Shown here: in pieces, positions 51,121 to 63,511 of the stretch | Layout: each line of letters starts with the position of its first letter | Numbering within the stretch: position 1 is the first letter of the stretch | NCBI GenBank assembly: GCA_907165065.1 | Contig: OU015523.1 | Span: 21,293,834-21,357,833 of the forward strand | Source: Caprimulgus europaeus | Taxonomy: Eukaryota; Chordata; Aves; Caprimulgiformes; Caprimulgidae | Direction: 5' to 3' | DNA: 64,000 bases | The notes under the pieces: generated by a model | Seen by the model: only the letters and a program-made list of their open reading frames with translations | Databases searched by the model: none | What the model was told of the DNA's origin: nothing | Made by a program: the position numbers and the translations under genes

Positions 51121-54100
51121 CATTTCTAATGGAATGGAAAATCCATTTGACAATCAACTTTAATTTGTATGCTTTTGAATTGTTGTATCAGCTTTTGGCT
51201 TCTTGTTCATAATGTCACTTAGCGGTGGCACTCTTCGTTCTTGAAAGAACAACTATTACAAATACACAATACTTTTAAGATATCAAAGGGTAGGTAAGCA
51301 CCACCCTTCCATAAGCCATCTTGCAGAAACAGGATATAGGGAAGAAGGAAAACACCATTAGAAGGCTTCTCCGTGGCAAGCTCTTGTCCATTTGTACTTG
51401 CTCTGCTCACCTCTTGAGCAGTACCAGTGAACAGAAGTCAGCCTCCTAGGAAATTGCTATCGGTGTCAGGCTGGCTAACATCAAACTGGTACAATACAGA
51501 ATAAGAGCCTGATGCAATTTCATCTTGAAAATGACTAAGTCAGGACTTGGAGTGATTGCTCTGGAAAGTAGAGGTTCAGCTAAAACTAGCTACAGTTGCC
51601 AGTAATGTATTGATTTAGTATGCCAGCTATAGCATCGATTATCTTCTGCCTGATTCAGCCCTCTGATTTCTATCTACTGGAAGTGCAGAAAAGCCTCTCT
51701 CATGAAAAATATTTTGGCTCTTCTGCATCCTCCTACCAAATAAGCTCCCTACAAGTTTAAGCAATACTTTACCATAGTCAGAGCCTCTTCAAACAACCAG
51801 AGCTTAATGTTTCCGAATTAAGTTTTCCAGCAAGGGTTGCCCATATTAATAAGGTCAATTGAGGGCACACCTGCAAATGCAAGGTTATTGACTACAGGCA
51901 AGTTAACCTCTCTGGGCATGATCTAACCCATCTAATCCACTGCCCTTTCCCCCTTAGTAATAAGGCAGCTGGTCTCCTATAGGAATTTGTTTTAATTTCT
52001 TTTGCATTATGGACTTTTACCTCCTGATGTTACTATACGTTATATTTGCTAAACGTGAGTGTAGTAGTAAGATAATTTTTAAAAGCTAATTGTATTTCTT
52101 GTGCTAATGAATTATTCATAGTATAATCATATAAATCCACTCTCCACATTGATGTTTTATTTTGCATACTAATCTGAACATTTTGCATTTCCCAGTTTTT
52201 GATCTACAGATGATCATTGGTATTGACCTGTTCACGGATATAGGGTTTATGTTGCCCTTAGTGTTAAGGGGTTTTTTTAAATGCAGCCAAATACTGCACA
52301 CATTTCATTAACATATGAGAGACAGGCTTTGTCTCGTGACTTCTTCATCTCTAACAAACCCTCAGTTTGTTACTTATCAAGGGCCTCCAAGAGATTTTCT
52401 AAGAACTGGTGTAAATACATGTAGGCTAGCATGATACCTGTGTGATTTCACACTCTAAGTCCTCTTCTGCATTTTTCTCTACTAATTTCAGTTCTTCTTT
52501 TTGCTTCAGGAGCTAGAGCAAAGCATCCAGAAGTCCCAGGAAAGTAAGAGGAAAGGAAGGATGTTACCTTGATCTAAATAACAAAGCACTGGCAGTTGTA
52601 TAATGCTAGGGGCACACTGAACATCATCATATGATTGAGGCAATGCATGTAATCATTATCTCCAAGATCTGGTCCCTCCTTTGCCAGAAATAGTTTATAT
52701 TTTCAAGATTCTCATCAGCTTCAATCAGCACAATGGTTTAAAATTCAAATGGTGAACAATCTCTGTTGTTCAATTATGTTTTTTAAGATTTAGTATTGTA
52801 CATGGCAAGTTAAAGTGTTGAGAGTGAAATAGGGAAGCAATTCTGTAGAAATTTGACAAGCAAGCTGTTTCTTTGCAGCAGCTTTGTTATTTACAAACCT
52901 TAGTCACAGCAAGCTTTGCTCACATCCATGAGGTTTCCTACTGGAACTACTTAATACTACCAAGCTGATGGTTAAAAGGTACTCAGAAAATTGCACCATA
53001 GCTTACACACTTCCATCATGATCTCATACCTTGTTGAAAGAAGAGTATTTCTCAGCAATATAGGAATAAGATTTTTTTTCATAAGAAAAATTAATCTTGA
53101 AGAATAGTGAGACTATAGTCTAACAAGGCCTTACTGAAGCAAGGAGTTTTCCTAAAGGAAACTTTCTGTCAGCCTGAGAAGCTGGGTTGTATTGCTGATG
53201 AGGTGGAGAAACAGAAGGTGAGCTTCCCCTGAAGCAATGTGTGAAATCCTGACCTCATAGTGTTGGTAGGGGGCTGTTACTGACTTCTGAAAATTAAAAC
53301 CTGACTCTGTATAGGATGACAAAGTTGCTTATTATGAAAGCATAATTAGCCCAGAAGGGACAAATTTTTAGGTGAATGGAAAGATTTGACAGGCTTTCAG
53401 CCCATCCATTTGAGATATGTCCATTCTCATGTTCGGCACCAGTCTCCCGTCTCTCAGAAACATCAGGAAAGGTTGTGCAGAGGTAGAAAATCACAGCTAC
53501 ACAGCTGGCGAGGTGAACAGTATCTGACGCAACTTCTGTTACCATGCAGAGATTTTATGATCATGCCTGTAACCAGGGGGCTGAGGGGAAATGTTAATTA
53601 ATCCGAAGGAAAAAAGTATTGCCAGAAGGCAGCTGCTGTCTGAATTGATAGAGTAGCTTCAACACTGCAATTTCCAAACTGTAGATCCAGCAAGACTACT
53701 CTTAGCAGTTTTATCTCCCAGGTGCCTCAGGAGTACTTTAACTGTGATTAGGCATTTCAATAATAACTTTCTTGGTTAAGAGGCTGGCTAGAGTAAGGGT
53801 CTCTCTCCAGTGTAGTTGTAAACTCGCCTGGGACATAGGCTTTGTCTCAGTGATGCTATGAACCATGTGCTGTTATTAGCAAGTACCCTATGAACTTGTA
53901 TCAGGGTTTGGAATTCAGTCCCAAACCCTTCCTCTTACTCATCAGAATAAGATGAATAACAGAAATAACAGGTGTTAAAGAGAAAAGAGGGTATGTAGTA
54001 ATGATAATAAAGCTGCACCTCTGTAATGCAGAGGACTGGTTTGATGAAAAAACTTCCTCTGCAGAAGGTGATGTCTGAGAAGAGAGCCTAGCTTGGCTTC

Positions 54101-55901
54101 CAGGTCCCTCAGCAGTGCTGCTGAAGAGATCTATCTTGTCAGTGAAGCTTGTCATCGTCCAAACTGTAACTAGAGTTGTTTGATTGCAGGTTTGAGCATT
54201 TTATTTCAGTAAAGAGTTCAGTTCTAATTCCTAAACTTTTCACCATTAATTCTGCCCTTTGAGCAGTTGTGTCATATGCACCACTAAACAATTGACTCGC
54301 TATTTTAATAATATGCTCTCTCTAATCACTGAAGCAAATGAACCGAAGTAACTTTCAATTTAATTTTGATCCTTATCTTTCAGCTTGCTTAAACTTTCTA
54401 ATCCTGTGCCTTTCCAACATCAACAGTTCTATGCCTAAAGGGACTAAAATTCATTAGACATATCTGGATTGGAGGATCTTATCTCCTTACCATATTACCT
54501 GTCATATTAGCAAGCCTAAAGTTATATACACTTAGATAAATATACATTATATAGACAAATTTTAAAACATTTGAAAATTAATCAAATAATGTTTTTTTCT
54601 GATAATTCATCCCCTAATCTCAGATGATGAACTGTTGGAAAGAGCTAAATATGTAGTAATTAGCCTTATATCTAATCTAATATTGCATCATTACTTTAAT
54701 AAGTGACAAGAGTTGCATGTTAAATATTCTTCCAGCATTTCAGAGGCGCTTGTTTATAGGATTTATGGAAGGAGAATGAAGGGCTATGCAATCAATGGAT
54801 TTGTAGCTGAGAGTCACCATGAGGTCACTGTTCGACAGATAAATGATTAATTTTTAAGGATGATGCTTTATTCTGTAACCTTTTGACTTTTAAAATTGCC
54901 CTTGTAACAGACAGTCATGAGCTTCAGCAAACAAGTGAAATGTGAAAAACAGAAAACAAGGCTTATTATTTGACCTACTTGTTAGGAAAATCTTTTGTGT
55001 GCAGGCTGAGCCTAAGTAAATCCTTGAACTGGGATTGTTGTTTTCTAACTAGCATCAGAAAATAAAGCTCACATCATGCCAAACTCATCTAAATGACTAG
55101 GATTCTTCATGTTCGTGTAGAAAATGCACAGTTTGTCCAGGACCATGAGGTAACGTACAGTAAATAGAGGATGATGTTAGAGAAGAGATCTTGCTGACAG
55201 GAGTAATGTGATTCAGCCTCTAATGACTCAGGGTTTTAAGAAGTGTTTTGGAGTAGGCTTCAATTTACAATTCTCCTTTGAATTGCGTTTGCTTATCATT
55301 AAATGCTCCCAGCTGAAAGCCTCTCTCTTACACCTCACAGAAGGATAGCAACTTGCCAGGAAGAAATGTGGGTGATGTTTTGCTCAGAGTGATACATTTT
55401 CACACACATATAATAAAGCCCCAAATACCAGAGATGTCTTCTCTCTTGTAGTGCCTCAAGCAATCCTAGGCCACCCAAGGTGATGGCCAGCCCCTCCTCC
55501 TATAATTCTGCCAGGTGCTGCGCCCCTCATTTCCCTGGAACTGGGGTCTACCTGGCTATTTCTTTTGGCATTTTTAAACTTTGTTCATTTTCAAAAATAG
55601 TCCCTGGTTTCAGCATGTCCCCATTTTTTCCTGCCCAAATCTAAGGATTACTCCATCTTGAGTCTCTCTTTTAGAAACAGGGAAGGCTGATGGCTACTGG
55701 GGAGGCTAACAGGACTTGCCTGCTTTTGTGTTCAGTTCTCATGGTCTCAGCACTTGTATTCCCAGTGCAGCCCTGGGTCCTCTCTGGGTTCTCAGCCTTG
55801 TCTTTCACACCGATGTTGTGCCCACCTTTGAGAGGTGAAATAGGAACTCCTAGTGATTTTGCTTGGTATTTTTTGTGTCCAGCGTTTTCAATGTCCTGTA
55901 T
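51121..55901. other. Non-coding sequence
   Basis: AT-rich for the most part, slightly GC-richer at 55450-55850. The 54690-54860 stretch may be a conserved non-coding element. No gene or repeat family was recognised. Confidence 0.45.
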
Positions 55902-55935
55902 TTTCAAAAGTCAGTCATTGCACTGACTTTTGAAA
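55902..55935. other. Perfect 14-bp inverted repeat (hairpin)
   Basis: TTTCAAAAGTCAGT at 55902-55915, the spacer CATTGC, and the exact complement ACTGACTTTTGAAA at 55922-55935. The next outer pair is T against G, a wobble in RNA. The stem is short, and no transcript context is visible. Confidence 0.7.
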
Positions 55936-58803
55936 GAAAAGAGAAAGAAAGCAGAGAGCCAAGATGTCCCTAAAGGCTCAGCAGCAACACAGAAGAGAAG
56001 ACTGAAAAGGAGCATTTCTGTTCTGCAAAGCAATTCCGGTATTTCAATTTTTTTTGTCCATCACTACAGTTACTGAACTCCCCTGTAGAAAATGTATTTC
56101 CACCTCCTACAAATAATTAAGAAAAACTAAAGTATATGTCTCCCAGCTACGTAGCTAAATATTTCCTAACACTTGTTTTCATGGTATCTTACTGAGCTGC
56201 TTCTAGAAGACCAAAAGTCTTTCAAGTTTAAGCTGAGTCTTTTCATTCTTCTAGATGTTAGCTAGATCTCGCCAAGCTTCTGGAAAAGTGGAGAATTGCA
56301 ATGTTGAAAAAACTTCTGCTACAGCCTGGGTTTCTGGACTTCCAACCATGCTGCAGGAACCTTAAAACTTTGTGTATCACTGTGATTGTCTATACAGAGG
56401 GACCACCTAAGAAATCTTGACCCTAGAAATCTGGATTCCTTACGATCCTGTAGGCAGAAAGCAAAGTGCTATCCACTGGCCACCTTTTTTTAGCAGAGGT
56501 TCTTCTAAATTAGCACACTGCTTCAAAGCATTCTGCTATTGACAATTTTACATGCTTAATAGAAAAAGAAACCAAACCTGATTTTGTTTGGAAACTCCCA
56601 GACATCGTTATATATTGCCTGGCTCAGGATGTAAAACAACTGCCAATGCCTGCAAAATCGGAGACCAGTTTCTGAAATCTTGCTCATGTAAATTGTGAAT
56701 AAATCTTAGATGAACATTGCACCTCAATCTCATTAATATCTGAGGAGCACCTGAGTCACTAGATGTGCAAAGAACATTTCTTCTCATGCCTGCAATGGGA
56801 GATGTGTTGTTTGTGATGTTCTGTGAATCTCCAAACCTCACTTCTCTGACTGTAGCTAGGCTGCTTTGATGTCTTAGGGAGATAGCTTTAACTCTCCAAA
56901 GTAGAAAATCAAGTTGGAACTTATTTCTTTCATGTGGTGTCTTATGAATAGGTACTGTGGGTGTTACATTTAACTATATGAGGCTTGTACTTTTGGAAAA
57001 TACCTTTAACACAGTCTGTTTGGGTGAGAACGATTTCCCTGCAAACTTTGATTCTCTTCTTTTTCTCAACCAGTGACTGTGTCAATGAGTATTTGTGAAA
57101 ACTGGGAAAGTTAATGTTCTGTGCTCAAGAGGGATGTGATTCCTTCTCTTCTGTCCTTAAGGTTATGTGGTTATCCAGATAATCCAGATTCTGCAGGAAA
57201 AAAACCTCAATTACAATCAACTTTCCCTCCATCAAAAAGTAAAAATTGCTAATCTGTCCGCTGCATTGATTCAAAGATCATATATGATTCACTCCTAAAC
57301 AGTGTGAAGACAAAGAAAGGGAAAAAGAAGCACTCCTAACATTTCTAATTATCAAATTCTCTGGAAATTCTCGAACGTGCTAATTTCTTTAAATGTGATG
57401 GGAACAAGCTCTTCCTCTCTGCCTGTCTGTATATTCAAGTTGTAAATGTAAGGGAAGGATTGCACCTTTTTCTTTTTTGTGAACTCAGCTCCCCCTCAAT
57501 CCCCTCTGATGGAGGTCTTTGGGCAGTATGATATATAAATATTTATTGCTCTGCCATAGAAAAGAGTTTATTTCTCTTCCCAGGGGCATTGGCCCCATGA
57601 AATATAATGTGTTCTGAATATTTTACTGCACAGTAACTCCACTACCAGTTCCACCTCTCTTCATTATGCAGCAGCTGAACATTACATTCCTTCTCAGAGA
57701 TGTTTAAGTTTTCTCATACTTTTCTAGGGCATGTTTTTCTGGAGTCACATAAACTTTTTTTTACCAACTAGAGGACATAAACATCAAGGTGCCAACAGAC
57801 TAAATGCCAAGTGTCTAAATTTGACCAAAGCGAGCAAACCATCTTAAAAATCTATTGTAATGCAGTTTGTAGTTATGTAGAGCTCTGTTTCACTGTACAG
57901 TCAATCAAATCAAGCAGACCAGGACACAGACTCACAACACAGAGACTTTTCCTTCAAAAACCAACAGCTGCTTACTCACTAATGAAGAACTTTCATACAG
58001 CTGTTGGAACCTCTGAGACTACTGAATGCCTCCAATTTTTTCTGGTTAGGAGGCAGTGGCGCTACACTCACCTTTGCAAGCTTGAGACAGTTTTATTGCA
58101 TGGAGGGCAAGGAATGCTGTAGTCCTTGCTGCAGACTTGCTCAGAATCTATGGCTTTAAATAAACTCGGCGGGCCACTGTTTTCTGGCATGCCTCATAAA
58201 TCTGCCTATATACGTCTCAGTACATTCTGCCATCTATTACTCATGTCCATATTAGAGATAAAGTAATTCTCTTTGAACTTCCACTGCTGCCAAAAAGCAG
58301 CACATCATAATGCAGAACAAATACTTCTTCATGTTCTATCCCCTTTATTTTTGCGTTTGACCCTTGCATTATGTGGTGGGAAAAAGTTTGCAACAACTTC
58401 TCTTGTTTTTGGGATGGCTTCCGCAAACTTTTTGAGCCCAGATGGAAAGGGAAGAAAGTGACTTTGTAACATTTCCTGGAGTCAGATCTTTAGAATAATG
58501 TTTTGGAGCAATTCTTGCTCTTTTGTTATATAACCTAGAGCAAACATGTGGCCAATTAAAATCAGTTAGCTGCATTTATGCATGAATTAAAAAAAAAATT
58601 GGTTGCTTACACAAGTTTTAAATGAGGCTTTGCATCTTTGATACAAAAATGGCACTTCCCTAGAGATTTTAGAGTAGCCTTCCCATGAAAGTTCTTGTCT
58701 GGAAAGATTCTTACTTAATTTCTGATTTCCTTTAATCCTCGCAGTTTGAGGACATGTCTCCTTTTCTCCAAGTCCAGTAGCCTCCAGATAGAGGCTGCAG
58801 ATG
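55936..58803. other. Non-coding sequence
   Basis: No gene or repeat family was recognised. The 103-codon frame at 57811-58122 has no domain. Confidence 0.5.
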
Positions 58804-58918
58804 ATAGAATCATAGAATGGTTTGGGTTGGAAGGGCTCATCTAGTTCCAACCCCCCTGCCATGAGCAGGGACACCTTCCACTAGATCAGGTTGCTCAAAG
58901 CCTTATCCAACCTGGCCG
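58804..58918 (-). mobile_element. CR1 LINE 3' UTR fragment
   Basis: TAGAATCATAGAATGGTTTG, then GGTTGGAAGGGCTCATCTAG, then the conserved AACCCCCCTGCCATGAGCAG and GACACCTTCCACTAGATCAG give a CR1 3' end in minus orientation, about 115 bp long. Against the copy at 10694 it lacks about 12 bases (the GACCTTAAAGAT segment). It is truncated just after CCAACCTGGCC. The hexamer AGATGA occurs next to both ends and may be a chance match or a short target duplication. Confidence 0.9.
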
Positions 58919-60689
58919 AGATGAACATAAGAAAAGCGGACAGTGCTGTTCAGGTGCTGACAATTTGATCTATTCACTTTTGTGATCCATTCTAGACAAC
59001 TAGGCAAAGCTTCAGACATTTCCCTTGCTTGGGCCAGTGTGCTTTCTCTAATTAGAGAGGTAGTTTAAGTTATCTTCTCTTTTCAGCAATTAACACTTGC
59101 AGTGACTGCCAGACAATTTTGTAATGATTCAGGAAGAGCATCCAACTTCAGAGAAAGCTGTAGTGTTCCAGTACTTCTTTGTCAGAGATGAAAGTTCACA
59201 TTTCAGCTAGGAACAAGCTGCTCCAGAACGCCATTAGACCATCCTTGCACATAGTGCACAGTGTGCTGTATATTAATGTTCTTGCTATAAATAAAATATT
59301 AAGTTTATCTCATACATCTGATTTTCACATCTAAGTATACCCTGTACAGCCTTGGGTTACAGCTGGGCATGTACACAAAAAGCATCATAGCAAAGGCGGA
59401 CGATAGACCACTCCACTTAATTCTGTGTAAATGAATCTTTCCTATAGCATTTTGCTGCAGTGAAATTTACCTGTTTGGCTTCCCTATAAGCACTGAGACT
59501 GTGTGTAGCAATGCTAAAGAATAGTTTGAGGCACTTATTTACAGAACCTAACTGAAAAAAAAAATTAAAAAATTACCATTGTCATTTTTGTTGTATTGGA
59601 ATTCTAGACAGCTTCCTGTCACCTGTAGTCTCAGGACTGACTCTTAGTGTCAAGTAATAAAAGCAGAGGTGCATTGCTTCAACACCCTAGCATGCACATG
59701 GCTGATAATCCACTTGATGTTCCACGTTACTCTTTCTTTCAAGGGGAATCATTTCAGATATAGATAGCAGTTGTCCTGCTTCTCCATGGATTACCTTTTT
59801 TAAGCTTTTACGTTTGCTCACTGTATCTCAGAGCATCCTTCACCTCCAGTGCTTCACCTTTTAGAATAGATATGAACCATAATTAAGTGTGTGTTGCAGT
59901 AGTATTTAAGTTGTGTTTACATATTAAATTTTCAAAGATGCAAGTACGTAGTATGATTTTTATACCAGGACAATAGACTGCATCACTTTTTATTTTTATT
60001 AGTTTCAGTGTGGCTTAAGACTACTGGGAATGCATCTGAACTAAATAAAGTTAAAGAAATTTTGAATTAAATAAGTGTTTACATACATACTTGTACTAGT
60101 TTAAAATTCTTACAGCTCTCCATCATGGTCAAGGCTTCTCTTAATCCTATACAATCCTCCTGAACTCTGTAGACATAAGTGAGAGCAGAATGTGGCCCAT
60201 GACATTGTATTGGCAAAAACATCTATTTGAGAAAAGGATTATTTCAAATAAATTCTACTAAAACAAGTCATCTTTTAGTACATACTCTTCTGGAAAACAT
60301 TAGTCCCCGAAGTGACAAGTAAGTAAAGACAGAACTGTAATGGAACCATAACCAAATAACCAATGCTGCTGCTACTTGCCAAATATATAACATTTAATAA
60401 TATGAACTGACAGCAATCTTGAAATTCTAATGCTTTAGAGCCATCCACATTCAGAAACAAGTTAAAAATAACAGTACAGATTGATATGATTCATGTAAAA
60501 TTCTACTGGTCTGTCTGGAAAGAGTATCCTGGTAAATAAAATATCATGAAAAGCCCACAGCTGAGAAGAATCCAGCTGATAACCAGTGTCTCACCACATT
60601 TTAAAAATACATCCTTTACTTAGAATGGAAGTCTATGAATGTCATTAATTCATGAGTGTTGCACTTCATATTCCTAAACACCTAGGTTG
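58919..60689. other. Non-coding sequence
   Basis: AT-rich. No gene or repeat was recognised, though the far 3' part of the L2-like LINE may extend into 60540-60689. Confidence 0.45.
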
Positions 60690-61230
60690 TTTCCCTAATG
60701 CAAATAGCAGAGGGCATACAGAAGGGCTGCAGTAGTCAAGTCAGACAAACAAAATATGGATTAAAGTTTTAGCAAGTGGGCTAGAAAGAGCATAGGTCTC
60801 AGCCCAGCTAGATTCCAAAGACAGTAGTAAGACACTTTAATTACATGATTGATGTGGGCTTCAAAAGAAAGCACGAAATCCACAATGACCCCAAGGTCAC
60901 AAGCATTATCTGAAGGATAAAAGAACTACCACAAATGGAAACTACCACAGATGACACCTGAGACCTCTGCGCCAGTGAACTAATCAATAGCAACTCAGTT
61001 TTGTCTGTGTTAAGTTTAACAAAATTTGAAGTTACCCATGATTAAATATCACAGAGGCAATTACACAAAACATCAAACTTCTTTGTGGGCTCTGCAGGGA
61101 CTGAGAGGATATCCAAGTATTGTCTGCATACAAATGACACAGCAAAAAGGGCAGCTGAATAATGTTAACTAAGGGAACTGTATAAATAGAAATCAAAATT
61201 GAAACCGTAAGAGAATCACAGCCTTCCTAA
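60690..61230 (-). mobile_element. Heavily decayed L2-like LINE, reverse transcriptase fragment
   Basis: Minus-strand translation gives three collinear pieces of a Jockey/L2-type reverse transcriptase. At 61113-61199, 29 codons without a stop include ILISIYTVPLVNII and LYADNT, a degenerate form of the catalytic LFxIYxxPLG...CYADDT region, with the second catalytic Asp replaced by Asn. At 60976-61023 is FVKLNTDKTELLLISS, matching the family signature FLKLNPDKTEVLLI. At 60764-60898, 45 codons begin DLGVIVDFVLSFEAHINHVI and continue through LWNLAGLRP, matching NLGVxxDSxLSFxxHI...LRNIARIRP. A weak echo of RLDYCNALLYGLP follows near 60700-60760. The three pieces lie in three different frames, so at least two frameshifts exist, plus stops. 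The decay implies an insertion much older than the CR1 copies. CR1 itself is less likely, because DKTELLLI is an L2 signature. Confidence 0.75.
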
Positions 61231-62287
61231 AGAATGAATTCCCTCCAGCAGAAGTGAATTTTGTCAATACGTATAAAACAGCAAAGACAACTAGTCCAAG
61301 CTCCCAAATGGAATTAAAGAAAGGCCTGATAAATAGTCACAGGAAAGTCAACATCTAGTAAAATATATGAGCTGTTAAGTAATTTAAATATTTTATTCAC
61401 CTTCATTAATACTTCTGGAAGCAGGAAGTTCCAGTGAACTCAGTGGCTGTATTTCATTTAAATGGAATAGCTTAAACTATGTAGAGGTATTAGGGATGTG
61501 CTCGGCCTTTCTCCGTAGACATCAGTAGTATTGGTGAATTGCAATAATGCACTAATATGGGAAGCCAATTGCAATTATATTGGCTCTTGAAAGGTAGTGC
61601 TGCAAGGACTTACAACATCTCACCTACCTTTGGAATGAGAAAAGGGCCAGGCATGGACAGAGGGGGAGTCAGGTCATTGTTAAAGAACCGAGAGTAACTT
61701 TGCGTACACTGAAGTGAGACAGAAGCTCAACTTGACAGGGAAAATATCAGGACAGAAGTGAGAAGAACAAGCAAAGGTCTGAGAGTGGGAGAGTTTCCAG
61801 ACAAACTGTGGCAATGGCCAAAAAAATCTAGGCCATTTCCAAAATGTAACATAGGAATTAATAATGATGTATGACTGTAAAACTGACATTAATTAAAGCA
61901 GCTTTAGCAGGATCCTTATTATTTAGATTTGATACAATTACAGCTAGGTGGAAAGAGCATACAAATTACCCAGAAAAGGACTTTTAGCTCACCTACTGTT
62001 TTTTTTTTTTTTCCTATCATGTTTGCATTTCTTGACCATGTTAGTGCAGGATCTGAGCCAAAAGCAGTCACAATGGAATATGGATAGGAGATGAAACTTA
62101 CTAAATCCTAGAGGAATTTCAAGGAAGGATAGTAGCAAAGTTCAACAGAAGGCAATGTCAGAGCCTACAGCTTAAAATGCTCACTGCAGTAAAAAAATTC
62201 AGAATCACCTACCTAAACAGAAACCTGTGTATAATGGTTTGCTGTGTTTTTTTATGTGGTTACTTGTTTCGTTTTTGAGATGTTTTA

Positions 62288-62328
62288 TTGGGGTTTTTTG
62301 GGGTTTTGTTTTGTTTTGTTTTTTTTTA
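62288..62328 (+). repeat. G/T-rich simple tract
   Basis: TTGGGG, TTTTGGGG and GTTTT units ending in poly(T). Simple sequence. Confidence 0.75.
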
Positions 62329-63458
62329 AAGAGATCTAACTGATCCCAAGAGAAAAAAAATGCAAAGACAGCTCCCAAAAATAAAATCTTGGTTTCTAAT
62401 AAATCCGGACAGGGAGAAGGGATCAACCATGGACCATATGTTTCCTCCACCACCTTGATTTAGTGGCGAAAATTGGCCTTTGTTCTTCAGTTCAAAAGTC
62501 TAGGTCTTATGTGAGCTTGCATAATTAGATGTCATCTGTAAGGCAATAGCGTAGTGAAACTCAGGTGTGGATTTAGCAGGACAGTCAAGGGGGATGTGAC
62601 CTTCTTCTCTCCCCCTCTTCCCCCCTCTGCCCTGCTCCACTTTATGGATGCTGCATGACTGTGCTCTGAGGCCTGTCCCCATGCTAACTCCAGGGATGGG
62701 GGTGCCTGCTACCAGGTCTGTGCAGTCCCGTGAGGAAGATGGAATGGCCCAGACCCTGCCTGAGTTGCTGTGATCCAGGGCTTAGCTCTCCTCTTCAGAT
62801 CAGGTAGTGTCTGACCTTGAAACAGTGTTCTCAGCTCCTGCTGTCTGCAGGGTTCAGGACTGAGATTAGGTGCAAGAATGGGCTCAGAGAACGTGGTGGG
62901 ACTCAGAAACACTTCCCAGCTCCAGGTATGCAATCCAAGTGTTGGGGGGAAATATTAAGTGTTTGCTTCCCATCTCTGCCCCCATGGCTTGATGCCCATA
63001 GTATGGAAACTCCAGAAGGTGCATAGGCTGCAAGGGAGCTCAGCTTGATCAGGTCAGGTCCCAGATATGGACAATCAGTGCTTGCAGAGAATTAGTCAGG
63101 ACGGGCTAAAAATTCAGTGTGTGATCCCAGTTGAGTAACATAAAAACCAAAATAAAGAATGAATAACTCCACCAAAAATTATCTACATTTTGCATGTAAA
63201 AGGGAATAGTTTGGAGAGTAAAGACTGGGAGAAACTCACTCTACATCCTCTTATTTAGAAAATCCTGCACAGGCAAAGATCCTAGTTCTACTGCTTGCTT
63301 ACAAAAGAATCTAAGCCTGCATCACCTCTAGACCAGGGAATAGCCTAACTGCATATGTATATGGTTAGAAATAGATAGTTATTGTAATTACTATAACTAG
63401 CTACAAGGATCACCACTGCTTCCTCTTGTTTTTTACAGAGTTCTGCCTTTGTTTTCAG

Positions 63459-63511
63459 TTTTGGGGTTGAGTTTTTTGTTTGTTTTGGTTTTGGTTTTGG
63501 GGGTTTTTTTG
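63459..63511 (+). repeat. G/T-rich simple tract
   Basis: TTTTGGGG, GTTTTTTGTTTG and GGTTTT units with no other signal. Confidence 0.75.
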
